A stretch of DNA of 64,000 nt from Bog-473 sp963817735. Lineage in GTDB: Bacteria; Actinomycetota; Acidimicrobiia; Acidimicrobiales; RAAP-2. The notes under the pieces are model-generated. The model had not been told where the DNA came from, made no database searches, and worked only from the letters and a program-made list of their open reading frames with translations. The first letter of the stretch is position 1, and each line of letters starts with the position of its first letter. Below are positions 24,386 through 30,835 of this stretch, one piece after another. Position numbers and translations under genes: made by a program. The DNA lies in the NCBI GenBank assembly GCA_963817735.1, contig CAWFPP010000006.1, positions 49,741 to 113,740 on the forward strand, read 5' to 3'.

Positions 24386-24688
24386 ATGGACGAGCGCACC
24401 GAGTTGCAGCGAAACGGACACTGGAAAACTGCCGTGTGGGCCCTGCGCGTCGGTTTCGTAGCTCTCGCCACGATCTTGGTGGGCGCCATCGTGCTGTCGT
24501 CCGGTGGTACGCCGTGGATCCTGGCCGCCGGCGTGATCTTCTGGCTCGCCTGCGCGGTGGTCATCGCGACCGGGTTCCTCCTGACACTGCACGACCTGCC
24601 CGAGCCTCGACCCGGGTTCTGGTCGATGCGGTGGACGATCGTTCACGACGCCGTCGGCGTGAGGGTCCGGACCGGCGCTCCCCGCTGA
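24386..24688 (+). CDS. Small two-helix membrane protein (copy 1)
   Basis: 100 residues with two hydrophobic helices (about 20-42 and 48-68) joined by 'GGTPWIL', and a C-terminal 'PEPRPGFWSMRW' region. It is clearly paralogous to the protein at 29970-30269: both start MDE.-ELQ.NG.W and share 'AVWALRVG' and 'TPWIL'. TACTGT at 24373-24378 lies seven bases before the ATG with no ribosome binding site (probable leaderless start). Family and function unknown. Confidence 0.7.
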   Translation: MDERTELQRNGHWKTAVWALRVGFVALATILVGAIVLSSGGTPWILAAGVIFWLACAVVIATGFLLTLHDLPEPRPGFWSMRWTIVHDAVGVRVRTGAPR

Positions 24689-24761
24689 GGGTCTGCCGTT
24701 CGGCGAGCCGGGCGACCGGGCCGAGGTCGTCTTAAAGGACCACCACCGGAACGGCAGCGGT

Positions 24762-25109
24762 CTACGTGTCGATGGCCGCCCGCAGCTGGGCCAGCCGGTC
24801 GGGCTTGAGCGAGTACCAGACCCACTTGCCCCGCCGGTCCCCTTGGACGAGGCCGGCGTCGCTGAGCACCCTGAGGTGATGCGACACGGTGGGTTGGCTC
24901 TTGGCCAACGGCTCGACGAAGTCACAGACGCAGACTTCACCTTCGGGAGCGGCCGCCAAGATGCTGAGCACCCGGAGTCGGACCGGGTCCGCCAGCGCAG
25001 CGAACCCGCTGGCCAGCTCGGCGGCATCGGTCGTGTCGAGTGGTGCGGCCAGGACGGATGCACAGCACTCCGCTTGCCGGGTCTTGGCCGCAACTGCTTG
25101 CTTGCTCAC
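24762..25109 (-). CDS. arsR: ArsR/SmtB-family arsenite-responsive repressor
   Basis: 115 residues from a GTG. The winged helix 'SQPTVSHHLRVLSDAGLVQGDRRGKWVWYSL' is typical. 'EVCVCDF' (C60, C62) is the As(III)-binding site on the DNA-recognition helix of ArsR proteins, and an extra N-terminal Cys pair (C15, C16) may be a further ligand. It diverges from arsI, and its probable operator is the inverted repeat at 25161-25180. Confidence 0.88.
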   Translation of the reverse strand: MSKQAVAAKTRQAECCASVLAAPLDTTDAAELASGFAALADPVRLRVLSILAAAPEGEVCVCDFVEPLAKSQPTVSHHLRVLSDAGLVQGDRRGKWVWYSLKPDRLAQLRAAIDT

Positions 25110-25127
25110 GGGTCCACCACCTTCACA

Positions 25128-25180
25128 TTGACATCCATCGATACATACGCCATACTCAATGCATCGACCAACGTCGATGC
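25128..25180 (+). promoter_or_regulatory. arsI promoter and ArsR operator
   Basis: TTGACA (25128-25133) and CATACT (25151-25156) are 17 bases apart. Immediately after, gcatcga-N6-tcgatgc (25161-25180) is a perfect 7-bp inverted repeat covering the expected start of transcription, and a related atcgat lies at 25137-25142. This is the normal position for an ArsR operator, blocking initiation until arsenite binds. Confidence 0.65.
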
Positions 25181-25195
25181 TAACAGGAGGTCACG

Positions 25196-25681
25196 ATGTC
25201 GAGGGTCCAACTCGCACTCAACGTCAGCGACATCGACGAGGCCGTCGAGTTCTACACCAAGCTCTTCGGGACCGAGCCGGCCAAGCGCCAGCCGGGATAC
25301 GCCAATTTCGCCATCGCAGATCCGCCCCTGAAATTGGTGCTGATGGAGGACACCAGCGCACGGGGCAACGGTGTCGCCGGGGCGTTGAACCACCTCGGCG
25401 TCGAGGTCCAGACGACCGACGAGGTAGCTGCCGCCACCGGCCGTCTGAGTGCGACGGGGATCGAGACCGAGGTCCAAGAGCAGACCACCTGTTGCTTCGC
25501 CGTCCAGGACAAGGTGTGGGTGAACGACCCCGACGGTGCGCCCTGGGAGGTCTACACCGTCCTCGCCGATGCCCCGGCCGAGACCGGCATTGCCGGCGAC
25601 GGATCGTGTTGTGTCCCCGAGGCAGTCGCCGATGAAGCGGTGAGCCTGCGCGCCACGCGCGCCGGCTCGTCCTGCTGCTGA
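25196..25681 (+). CDS. arsI: ArsI/CadI-type dioxygenase (C-As lyase-like)
   Basis: 161 residues, vicinal-oxygen-chelate fold. Q5, H66 and E118 suit the metal triad, and the paired cysteines C99-C100 ('TTCCFAVQDKVWVNDPDG') are the trivalent-arsenic site of ArsI. ArsI uses Fe(II) and O2 to cleave the carbon-arsenic bond of trivalent organoarsenicals such as MAs(III). A Cys-rich tail ('GSCCVPE', 'GSSCC' at the end) may help bind metal. The ATG follows caggagg. First gene of the arsenic operon; cadmium-induced CadI is the alternative name for close relatives. Confidence 0.82.
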   Translation: MSRVQLALNVSDIDEAVEFYTKLFGTEPAKRQPGYANFAIADPPLKLVLMEDTSARGNGVAGALNHLGVEVQTTDEVAAATGRLSATGIETEVQEQTTCCFAVQDKVWVNDPDGAPWEVYTVLADAPAETGIAGDGSCCVPEAVADEAVSLRATRAGSSCC

Positions 25682-25708
25682 GCAAGGCGGGCCATCGGGG
25701 AGATCGCC

Positions 25709-26443
25709 GTGAGGGACACCGTCTTGTGGCGGCGCCTGCTCGCCGAGTTCTTGGGCAGCGCATTCCTGGCTGCCATCGTCATCGGCTCGGGCATCGCGGC
25801 GCAGAACCTGTCCCCGGGCGACGTCGGCCTCCAGCTCTTCGAGAACGCTGCGGCGACAGCGGCAGGCCTCTTCGCCATCATCTTGATGTTCGGGCCCATT
25901 TCGGGTGGCCACTTCAACCCGATCGTGTCGTTCGTCGACGCCGGCTTCGGCGGACTCAAGTGGAAGGACGCCGCCGCCTACCTCCCGTTCCAGACGCTCG
26001 GGTGCATCTGCGGGGCGATCCTCGCCAATGCGATGTTCTCCGAGGCCGCCATCTCAATCTCGACCAAGCACCGGGCGTCTGGGCCGCACTGGCTCTCCGA
26101 GGTCGTCGCCACCGTGGGACTGATCCTGGTGATTTTCGCACTGGCCCGCTCGGGCCGCTCCCACCTCGCTCCGGCCGCCGTCGGTGCCTACATCGGTGCG
26201 GCCTACTTCTTCACGAGCTCGACCAGCTTCGCCAACCCCGCCATCACGGTCGGCCGCATGTTCTCCAACACCTTCGCCGGCATCGCCCCCTCCTCGGTCC
26301 CGAGCTTCATCTCCGCCCAGATCGTCGGGGGTGTGCTGGCTTTCGGACTGATCAAGGGCCTGTATCCGGGAATGACCAAAGCCGAGGCCGCCGACGTCAT
26401 CGAGCCGCACCTGCGCGGCGAGGACGACCTAGAGACCCGCTGA
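25709..26443 (+). CDS. MIP-family aquaporin of arsenical operon (AqpS-like)
   Basis: 244 residues with six membrane helices from a GTG. The two half-helices carry NPI (N70 in 'GGHFNPIVSF') and NPA ('FANPAITVGR'). The selectivity-filter Arg that normally follows NPA is replaced by Ile, a change also seen in channels of arsenic operons, where a hydrophobic residue lets As(OH)3 pass. It therefore probably lets arsenite flow out down its gradient in place of an ArsB or Acr3 pump, neither of which is present here. It lies 27 bases after arsI. Confidence 0.82.
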   Translation: MRDTVLWRRLLAEFLGSAFLAAIVIGSGIAAQNLSPGDVGLQLFENAAATAAGLFAIILMFGPISGGHFNPIVSFVDAGFGGLKWKDAAAYLPFQTLGCICGAILANAMFSEAAISISTKHRASGPHWLSEVVATVGLILVIFALARSGRSHLAPAAVGAYIGAAYFFTSSTSFANPAITVGRMFSNTFAGIAPSSVPSFISAQIVGGVLAFGLIKGLYPGMTKAEAADVIEPHLRGEDDLETR

Positions 26444-26467
26444 TCCCGACGCACCGAAAGGATCCCC

Positions 26468-27871
26468 ATGCACCTCGTAGCCATCGGCGGCAGTGACGCC
26501 GGCATCAGCGCCGCGCTGCGCGCGCGCGAGCTCGACCCGACCACAGAGGTCACGGTGGTCGTGGCCGACGCCTATCCCAACTTCTCCATCTGTGGCATCC
26601 CTTACTACGTCTCGGGCGAGGTCACTCACTGGCGCAACCTCGCCCATCGCACCCTCGACGACCTCAAAGCCACCGGGATGCAGGTGCGCTTGAACACCCT
26701 GGCCACCAAGATCGACGTGGCTGGTCGTCGGCTCCACGTGGTCGACGAGACGGGCGCCGAGGACCAGATCGCCTACGACCAGCTCGTGGTGGGGACCGGG
26801 GCCGTCTCGGCCCGTCCGCCCATCGAGGGCCTTGTTGGTCCCGATGCTCTCGGGCCAGCCGACGGGGTGCATCTCCTGCACTCGATGGGCGACACCTTCG
26901 AGCTGGTGCGCACCCTCGAGGAGGACCAACCAGCCAGTGCGGTCATCGTCGGTGCCGGGTACATCGGGCTCGAGATGGCCGAAGGACTGACCGCCCGGGG
27001 GTTGACGGTCACGCAGTTCGAGCAGCTGCCCGAGGTGCTCCCGACGGTGGACCCCAGCCTGGGTGCCCTTGTCAACGGGGCGCTGCGCGAGCACGGCGTT
27101 GCGGTGAGACCCAACACGACGGTCAAGCGCATCGCCCCGGCCCCGCAGGGATCGGCCGGCCGTTTCCACATCGATGCTGTCGAGTCGTCGGGCGCCGAGT
27201 TGACCGCCTTTGCGGACTTGGTGCTCGTCGTGGTCGGCGTGCGTCCCGACACGGCGTTGGCGGCCGAAGCCGGGGCCACCCTCGGCATCGGCGGAGCCAT
27301 CAGCGTGGACCGGGGCATGCGCACCAACCTCGAGGGTGTCTTCGCCGCCGGGGACTGCGTCGTGACCCACCACCGTCTGATGGGCCTCACCTACCTCCCG
27401 CTCGGCACCACGGCGCACAAACAGGGCCGAGTGGCCGGCGCCAACGCCGTGGGTGCGAGTGCCGAGTTCGCCGGCAGTCTCGGGACTCAGGTCGTCAAAG
27501 TCTTCGACATGGTGGCGTCACGCACCGGGCTGCGTGACCACGAGGCGACCGCCGCCGGCTTCGACCCCGTGACCGTCGAGTTCGAGGCCGACGACCACAA
27601 GGCGTACTACCCGGGCAGCCATCGCATCCGTATGCGCTACACGGGCGATCGCCGGACCGGCCGACTCCTCGGCCTGCAGCTCTTCGGGCACAAGAACGCC
27701 GAGGTGGCCAAGCGCATCGACATTGCGGCCGCAGCTATCTACAACGAGATGACCGTCGACGCCATGAGCGAGCTCGACCTGTCCTACACGCCGCCGCTGG
27801 GCAGCCCCTGGGATGCGGTGCAAATGGGGGCTCAAGCATGGGTTCGAGAGAGCGGACCGAGCGGTGACTGA
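26468..27871 (+). CDS. FAD/NAD(P)-dependent disulfide-type oxidoreductase
   Basis: 467 residues, close in layout to CoA-disulfide reductases and NADH oxidases. 'AIGGSDAGISAA' binds FAD, C42 in 'NFSICGIPYY' is the single active cysteine, 'VIVGAGYIGLEMAE' binds NAD(P)H, and 'GVFAAGDCV' closes the FAD site; the C-terminal dimer domain follows. In this operon it may reduce arsenic-thiol or organoarsenical species, but that is inferred from position only. It starts 24 bases after the aquaporin, behind an aaagga. Confidence 0.85.
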   Translation: MHLVAIGGSDAGISAALRARELDPTTEVTVVVADAYPNFSICGIPYYVSGEVTHWRNLAHRTLDDLKATGMQVRLNTLATKIDVAGRRLHVVDETGAEDQIAYDQLVVGTGAVSARPPIEGLVGPDALGPADGVHLLHSMGDTFELVRTLEEDQPASAVIVGAGYIGLEMAEGLTARGLTVTQFEQLPEVLPTVDPSLGALVNGALREHGVAVRPNTTVKRIAPAPQGSAGRFHIDAVESSGAELTAFADLVLVVVGVRPDTALAAEAGATLGIGGAISVDRGMRTNLEGVFAAGDCVVTHHRLMGLTYLPLGTTAHKQGRVAGANAVGASAEFAGSLGTQVVKVFDMVASRTGLRDHEATAAGFDPVTVEFEADDHKAYYPGSHRIRMRYTGDRRTGRLLGLQLFGHKNAEVAKRIDIAAAAIYNEMTVDAMSELDLSYTPPLGSPWDAVQMGAQAWVRESGPSGD

Positions 27872-27949
27872 GTACACGGTGCCCGCCGGCCAGCCTGCAA
27901 CCCAGACGGGGAGGGAGCAGTACGCGAATCCGCTGTCCCTGGGTCATGT

Positions 27950-28006
27950 CCCCATTTGAATATGACGCGTCAAAGTGGGGCATCGCACACGTCACCGATG
28001 TAGAGT
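27950..28006 (+). promoter_or_regulatory. Inverted repeat and -10 upstream of ABC exporter
   Basis: ccccatttga (27950-27959) and tcaaagtgggg (27970-27980) form an imperfect inverted repeat around the perfect palindrome tgacgcgtca. TAGAGT at 28001-28006 could be the -10 for the ABC transporter starting at 28042. The repeat lies where an activator or repressor would bind. The rest of the 170-base gap shows nothing else. Confidence 0.4.
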
Positions 28007-28041
28007 CGGAGGAGGCTCACTGCCGAGGCGGGTGACGACTT

Positions 28042-28983
28042 GTGACGGCGATCTCCACCGGCAGCGCCGAGGCTGGTGGAATCGAGGCCACCGGCTTGAC
28101 CAAATCCTACGGATCGGTCCAAGCGGTTCGCGGGATCGATCTCCGGATTGAGCCCGGCGAGACCGTCGCACTTCTCGGACCGAACGGAGCAGGCAAGACG
28201 ACGACGATCGACATGATCCTCGGCCTGCGACACCCCGACGCCGGAGCGGTCAGCGTGTGCGGCCTCCCACCGGCGAGGGCAGTCAGATCAGGCTGGGTCG
28301 GTGGGATGCTCCAGACCGGGTCACTGCCGGACCACCTGCGTGTTCGTGAGTTGCTCAGGCTTGTTGCCTCCTACTACCCGCAGCCTCTTGATGTCGCGGA
28401 TGTGCTTCGACGCACGGGGCTCAGCGACCTCGCAGAGCGTTGGACGACGAAGCTCTCCGGCGGGCAAGCGCAGCGGGTGCGCTTCGCCACGGCCCTCGTC
28501 GCCAATGCCGATCTCTTGGTGCTCGACGAGCCGACTGCTGGCATCGACGTCGAGGGTCGGCACGAGTTCTGGGAGGTGATGCGCGGGGTCGCCGCAGAAG
28601 GAAAGACCGTCGTCTTTGCTACCCACTACCTCGAAGAGGCCGATGCGTTCGCGGACCGGATCGTGCTCATCGCCCGTGGGTCCATCGTCGCCGACGGGCC
28701 GGCGACCGAGATCAAGGCGAAGGCGGGGACTCGAACGGTCCGAGCGACGCTGCCGGTGGTCGACCTCTCGTCACTTCGGGCCCTGCCCGGTGTGATGAAC
28801 GTCGAGCGACACGGTGAAACGGTGGTGCTTTCGTGCTCGGACGCCGACGTGGCGCTCCCGGCACTGTTCGCAACGTTCCCTGAGGTGCGCGACGTCGAAG
28901 CAAGCGGCGGAAGCCTCGAAGAAGCGTTCCTCGAGCTGACAGCCGAGCCGGTCGACCCCCCTCCCGAGGAGGCGGAGGAATGA
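28042..28983 (+). CDS. ABC transporter ATP-binding protein (DrrA-like)
   Basis: 313 residues from a GTG. Walker A 'GPNGAGKTTT', signature 'LSGGQAQRV', Walker B 'LLVLDEPTAGID' and the H-loop 'FATHYLEEAD' are intact, with the C-terminal extension of drug-export ATPases. It would energise ABC-2 type efflux of a drug or lipid with the permease encoded immediately downstream (ATGA overlap). That permease is frameshifted, so the pair may be non-functional. Confidence 0.88.
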   Translation: MTAISTGSAEAGGIEATGLTKSYGSVQAVRGIDLRIEPGETVALLGPNGAGKTTTIDMILGLRHPDAGAVSVCGLPPARAVRSGWVGGMLQTGSLPDHLRVRELLRLVASYYPQPLDVADVLRRTGLSDLAERWTTKLSGGQAQRVRFATALVANADLLVLDEPTAGIDVEGRHEFWEVMRGVAAEGKTVVFATHYLEEADAFADRIVLIARGSIVADGPATEIKAKAGTRTVRATLPVVDLSSLRALPGVMNVERHGETVVLSCSDADVALPALFATFPEVRDVEASGGSLEEAFLELTAEPVDPPPEEAEE

Positions 28984-29713
28984 ATGCGGCCACACACGTG
29001 CGCTACGAGCTCCTCCGCTCCTACCGCAATCCCCTGACGTGGGCGCTCTCTTTGGCGCTTCCGCTCGTCGTGTACTACGCGGTCGGTTCGGCCAACCGCC
29101 ATGCGTTCGTCTACGCCGCTGGTGTCTCTTTTCCTCTCTACTTCATGACCGGGATGGCGGCCTATGGCGGGATGTTCGCCGCCATCGGACCCGGTGCCCG
29201 TCTCGCGCGCGACCTGCGCGGGGCTGGACCCGCCAGTTGCGGATCACGCCACTGCGGGTCCGCACCGACTACCTCGCGAAGACGCTCGCCGCCTACCTCG
29301 TGGTGCTGCCAACGCTCGTCTTGGTCTTCCTGGCCGGCGCAACGCTTGGAGTGCGGCTCAACGTGGCGCAATGGTTGGAGATGGGCGGCCTCATACTTGT
29401 TGGCTTGGTGCCGTTCGTCTTGATCGGCCTCATCCTGGGTCACCTGATCGCGACCGATTCCCTCGTGCCGGTCATGGGCTGGCTCGTCGTCTTCTTCGCC
29501 CTCTTCGGCGGAGCGTTTGGGAGCTTGTTCAACAGTGGAGCGATGCTGACTGTCGTCAAGGTGCTGCCCTCCTACTGGCTCGTGCATGCCGGCGCGGCCG
29601 CGCGCCTCCACGGGGACTGGCCGGCAGAGGGATGGATCGTCCTCGTCTGCTGGACCGCCGCGCTCATCCCACTCGCCGCCTTCGCCTACCGTCACGACAC
29701 CGGCGCGGCGTGA
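28980..29713 (+). pseudogene. Frameshifted ABC-2 type permease (DrrB-like)
   Basis: Begins well in one frame ('HVRYELLRSYRNPLTWALSL' to 'GPGARLARD', ending near 29214) and continues in another ('GWTRQLRITPLRVRTDYLAK' to 'AFAYRHDTGAA'). Relatives read through 'ARD(R)ARGWTRQL'. Here the stretch gacctgcgcgg is one base short, so loss of a single base around 29214-29215 explains the shift. Joined, it gives about 243 residues with six membrane helices. It is either a true pseudogene or a sequencing error. Confidence 0.7.
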
Positions 29714-29906
29714 GATCGGTCATCCTCAGAGCCAATCTTCGACATCGTCAGCACAGCGGTCCGCGCAGACTTCTCAATCCGACTTGTTGACAACAAAGGT
29801 GGAGCGGAGCGCGTCGAGCTTCGCTACTGCACCGGCGTTGAACTCGGGGAAAAGATGGCAGTGGCGGAGGAGTGGGAGATGTGCGCGCTCCATCGCCGTC
29901 CCCGTC

Positions 29907-29945
29907 GTGGCGCGAAGGTGGGCCGCGTGACCCTTGTCGCGCCAC
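29907..29945. repeat. 9-bp inverted repeat upstream of membrane protein copy 2
   Basis: gtggcgcga (29907-29915) and tcgcgccac (29937-29945) are perfect inverted arms with a 21-base spacer, ending 11 bases before the CACAAT preceding the gene at 29970. The sequence differs from the palindrome found at the equivalent place before copy 1. The rest of 29714-29969 shows no gene. Confidence 0.4.
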
Positions 29946-29969
29946 GGCTGCTCCGGCACAATCCGTAGC

Positions 29970-30269
29970 ATGGATGAACCGCCGGAACTGCAGCACAACG
30001 GATACTGGAGGATGGCCGTCTGGGCCCTCCGCGTTGGATACCTCGGACTGATCGTCGGCATCGTGGGCCTCATCGTGCTGTTGTCGGGATCCACGCCGTG
30101 GATCCTTGCGGTCGGGGCACTCATCTGGCTCGCCGCCGCTGCGGTCACCCTCACCGGGTTCTTCCTGGCCCGGAACCAGCTCCGGGAGCCGCGCCCCGGA
30201 TACTGGCCGATGCGGTTCATGCTCATCCGCGACTCCATCAGCGCTCTGCCGTCTGCCCAACGGTCCTGA
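29970..30269 (+). CDS. Small two-helix membrane protein (copy 2)
   Basis: 99 residues. Two hydrophobic helices around 'GSTPWIL', then 'LREPRPGYWPMRFML'. Paralogue of the 24386-24688 protein with identity along the whole length. CACAAT at 29957-29962 lies seven bases before the ATG, and there is no ribosome binding site. Function unknown. The two copies bracket the arsenic operon and the ABC exporter. Confidence 0.7.
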   Translation: MDEPPELQHNGYWRMAVWALRVGYLGLIVGIVGLIVLLSGSTPWILAVGALIWLAAAAVTLTGFFLARNQLREPRPGYWPMRFMLIRDSISALPSAQRS

Positions 30270-30419
30270 CGGTCACGCCATGGTGGCGTCGAGCTCCTCG
30301 TGCACCTTCCTCAACAGTGGTGCGTTCGAGCAAAAGCGAGGCTCCTGTTGACCGCAACAGTGGGGGGCCGGGTAGAATAGGGCTCCGTACATACCCGACG
30401 ACACCAGGAGGTGAGCCAG

Positions 30420-30491
30420 ATGAGATTCGAAACAATGCGATCAGAACCCCCCAGTACCTGGCTCCCTCCGATGCCCGCTCGCTCGAGGTAG
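30420..30491 (+). CDS. Proline-rich upstream ORF (leader peptide)
   Basis: 23 codons from ATG, with caggagg and good spacing. The peptide contains 'SEPPSTWLPPMP', that is two Pro-Pro pairs with an acidic residue before the first. Ribosomes translating such sequences stall or fall off when Mg2+ is low, as known for enterobacterial MgtL. The ORF ends seven bases before a 12-bp hairpin, and its own ribosome binding site and late codons pair with each other. A sensing role for the downstream transporter is inferred. Confidence 0.5.
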   Translation: MRFETMRSEPPSTWLPPMPARSR

Positions 30492-30497
30492 CTGGTT

Positions 30498-30525
30498 CGG
30501 AGGCGCAGGAGACCCTGCGCCTCCG
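30498..30525 (+). terminator. 12-bp hairpin after the upstream ORF
   Basis: cggaggcgcagg and cctgcgcctccg form a perfect 12-bp stem with the loop agac. There is no T-run, so it would need Rho or would act as a pausing element; its left arm can instead pair with the upstream ORF (30465-30471). Confidence 0.5.
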
Positions 30526-30700
30526 TCGAATTCCGGCAATCCCGACGACGCGCTCGGTGGACGTAGCCCTGTAGATCTCCCGACCTCGTCGCGATCAGGA
30601 TCGCGTCGCGCTCCTGGACCGAGGTCCACGCCAGAGCGGCCGTCTGTCGGCGCGCAATGCGCGCCTCTGTCGCTCGTCCTTCAAACCGAAAGGATTTGCC

Positions 30701-30835
30701 ATGTCTCGTTTCACCCATGCTCTGACCTCGCGCGCTCCCAGGCGTTTCGAGCGCAACCCTGCCGCGTCCATCAGCGGTGTCGTCGGCGCGGTCGACCGCG
30801 CCCGCCACGAGTTCTGGGGGAGGTGCCGGCGATGA
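30701..30835 (+). CDS. 44-residue basic protein coupled to the Nramp-family gene
   Basis: ATG preceded by gaaagga. The product is 44 residues, Arg-rich with few acidic residues ('SRAPRRFERNPAAS' and 'RARHEFWGRCRR'). Its TGA (30833-30835) overlaps the ATG of the transporter at 30832, the sign of translational coupling. It could be a small regulatory protein of the transporter or merely a coupling ORF that opens the transporter's ribosome binding site (ggggagg at 30817-30823). No family recognised. Confidence 0.5.
   Translation: MSRFTHALTSRAPRRFERNPAASISGVVGAVDRARHEFWGRCRR

Larger units (their letters stand above)
30270..30700 (+). other. Structured leader region of the Nramp-family operon
   Basis: 431 bases holding no large gene. 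A TTGACC (about 30348) and TAGAAT (30373-30378) make a weak promoter with 19-base spacing. The transcript would carry: a stem pairing 30407-30419 (with the upstream-ORF ribosome binding site) to 30458-30469, 12 bp with one bulge; a competing 7-bp pairing of 30465-30471 with 30497-30503; a perfect 12-bp hairpin, 30498-30509 with 30514-30525; and two more stems, 30590-30595/30600-30605 and 30649-30655/30659-30665. No known riboswitch core was recognised. The mutually exclusive pairings look like an attenuator. Confidence 0.6.

Noticed and set aside
30384..30700. M-box or yybP-ykoY riboswitch in the Nramp-family leader
   Set aside because: The leader has gtgag near the right place but lacks the rest of the M-box core and any yybP-ykoY loops; described instead as an unclassified leader.
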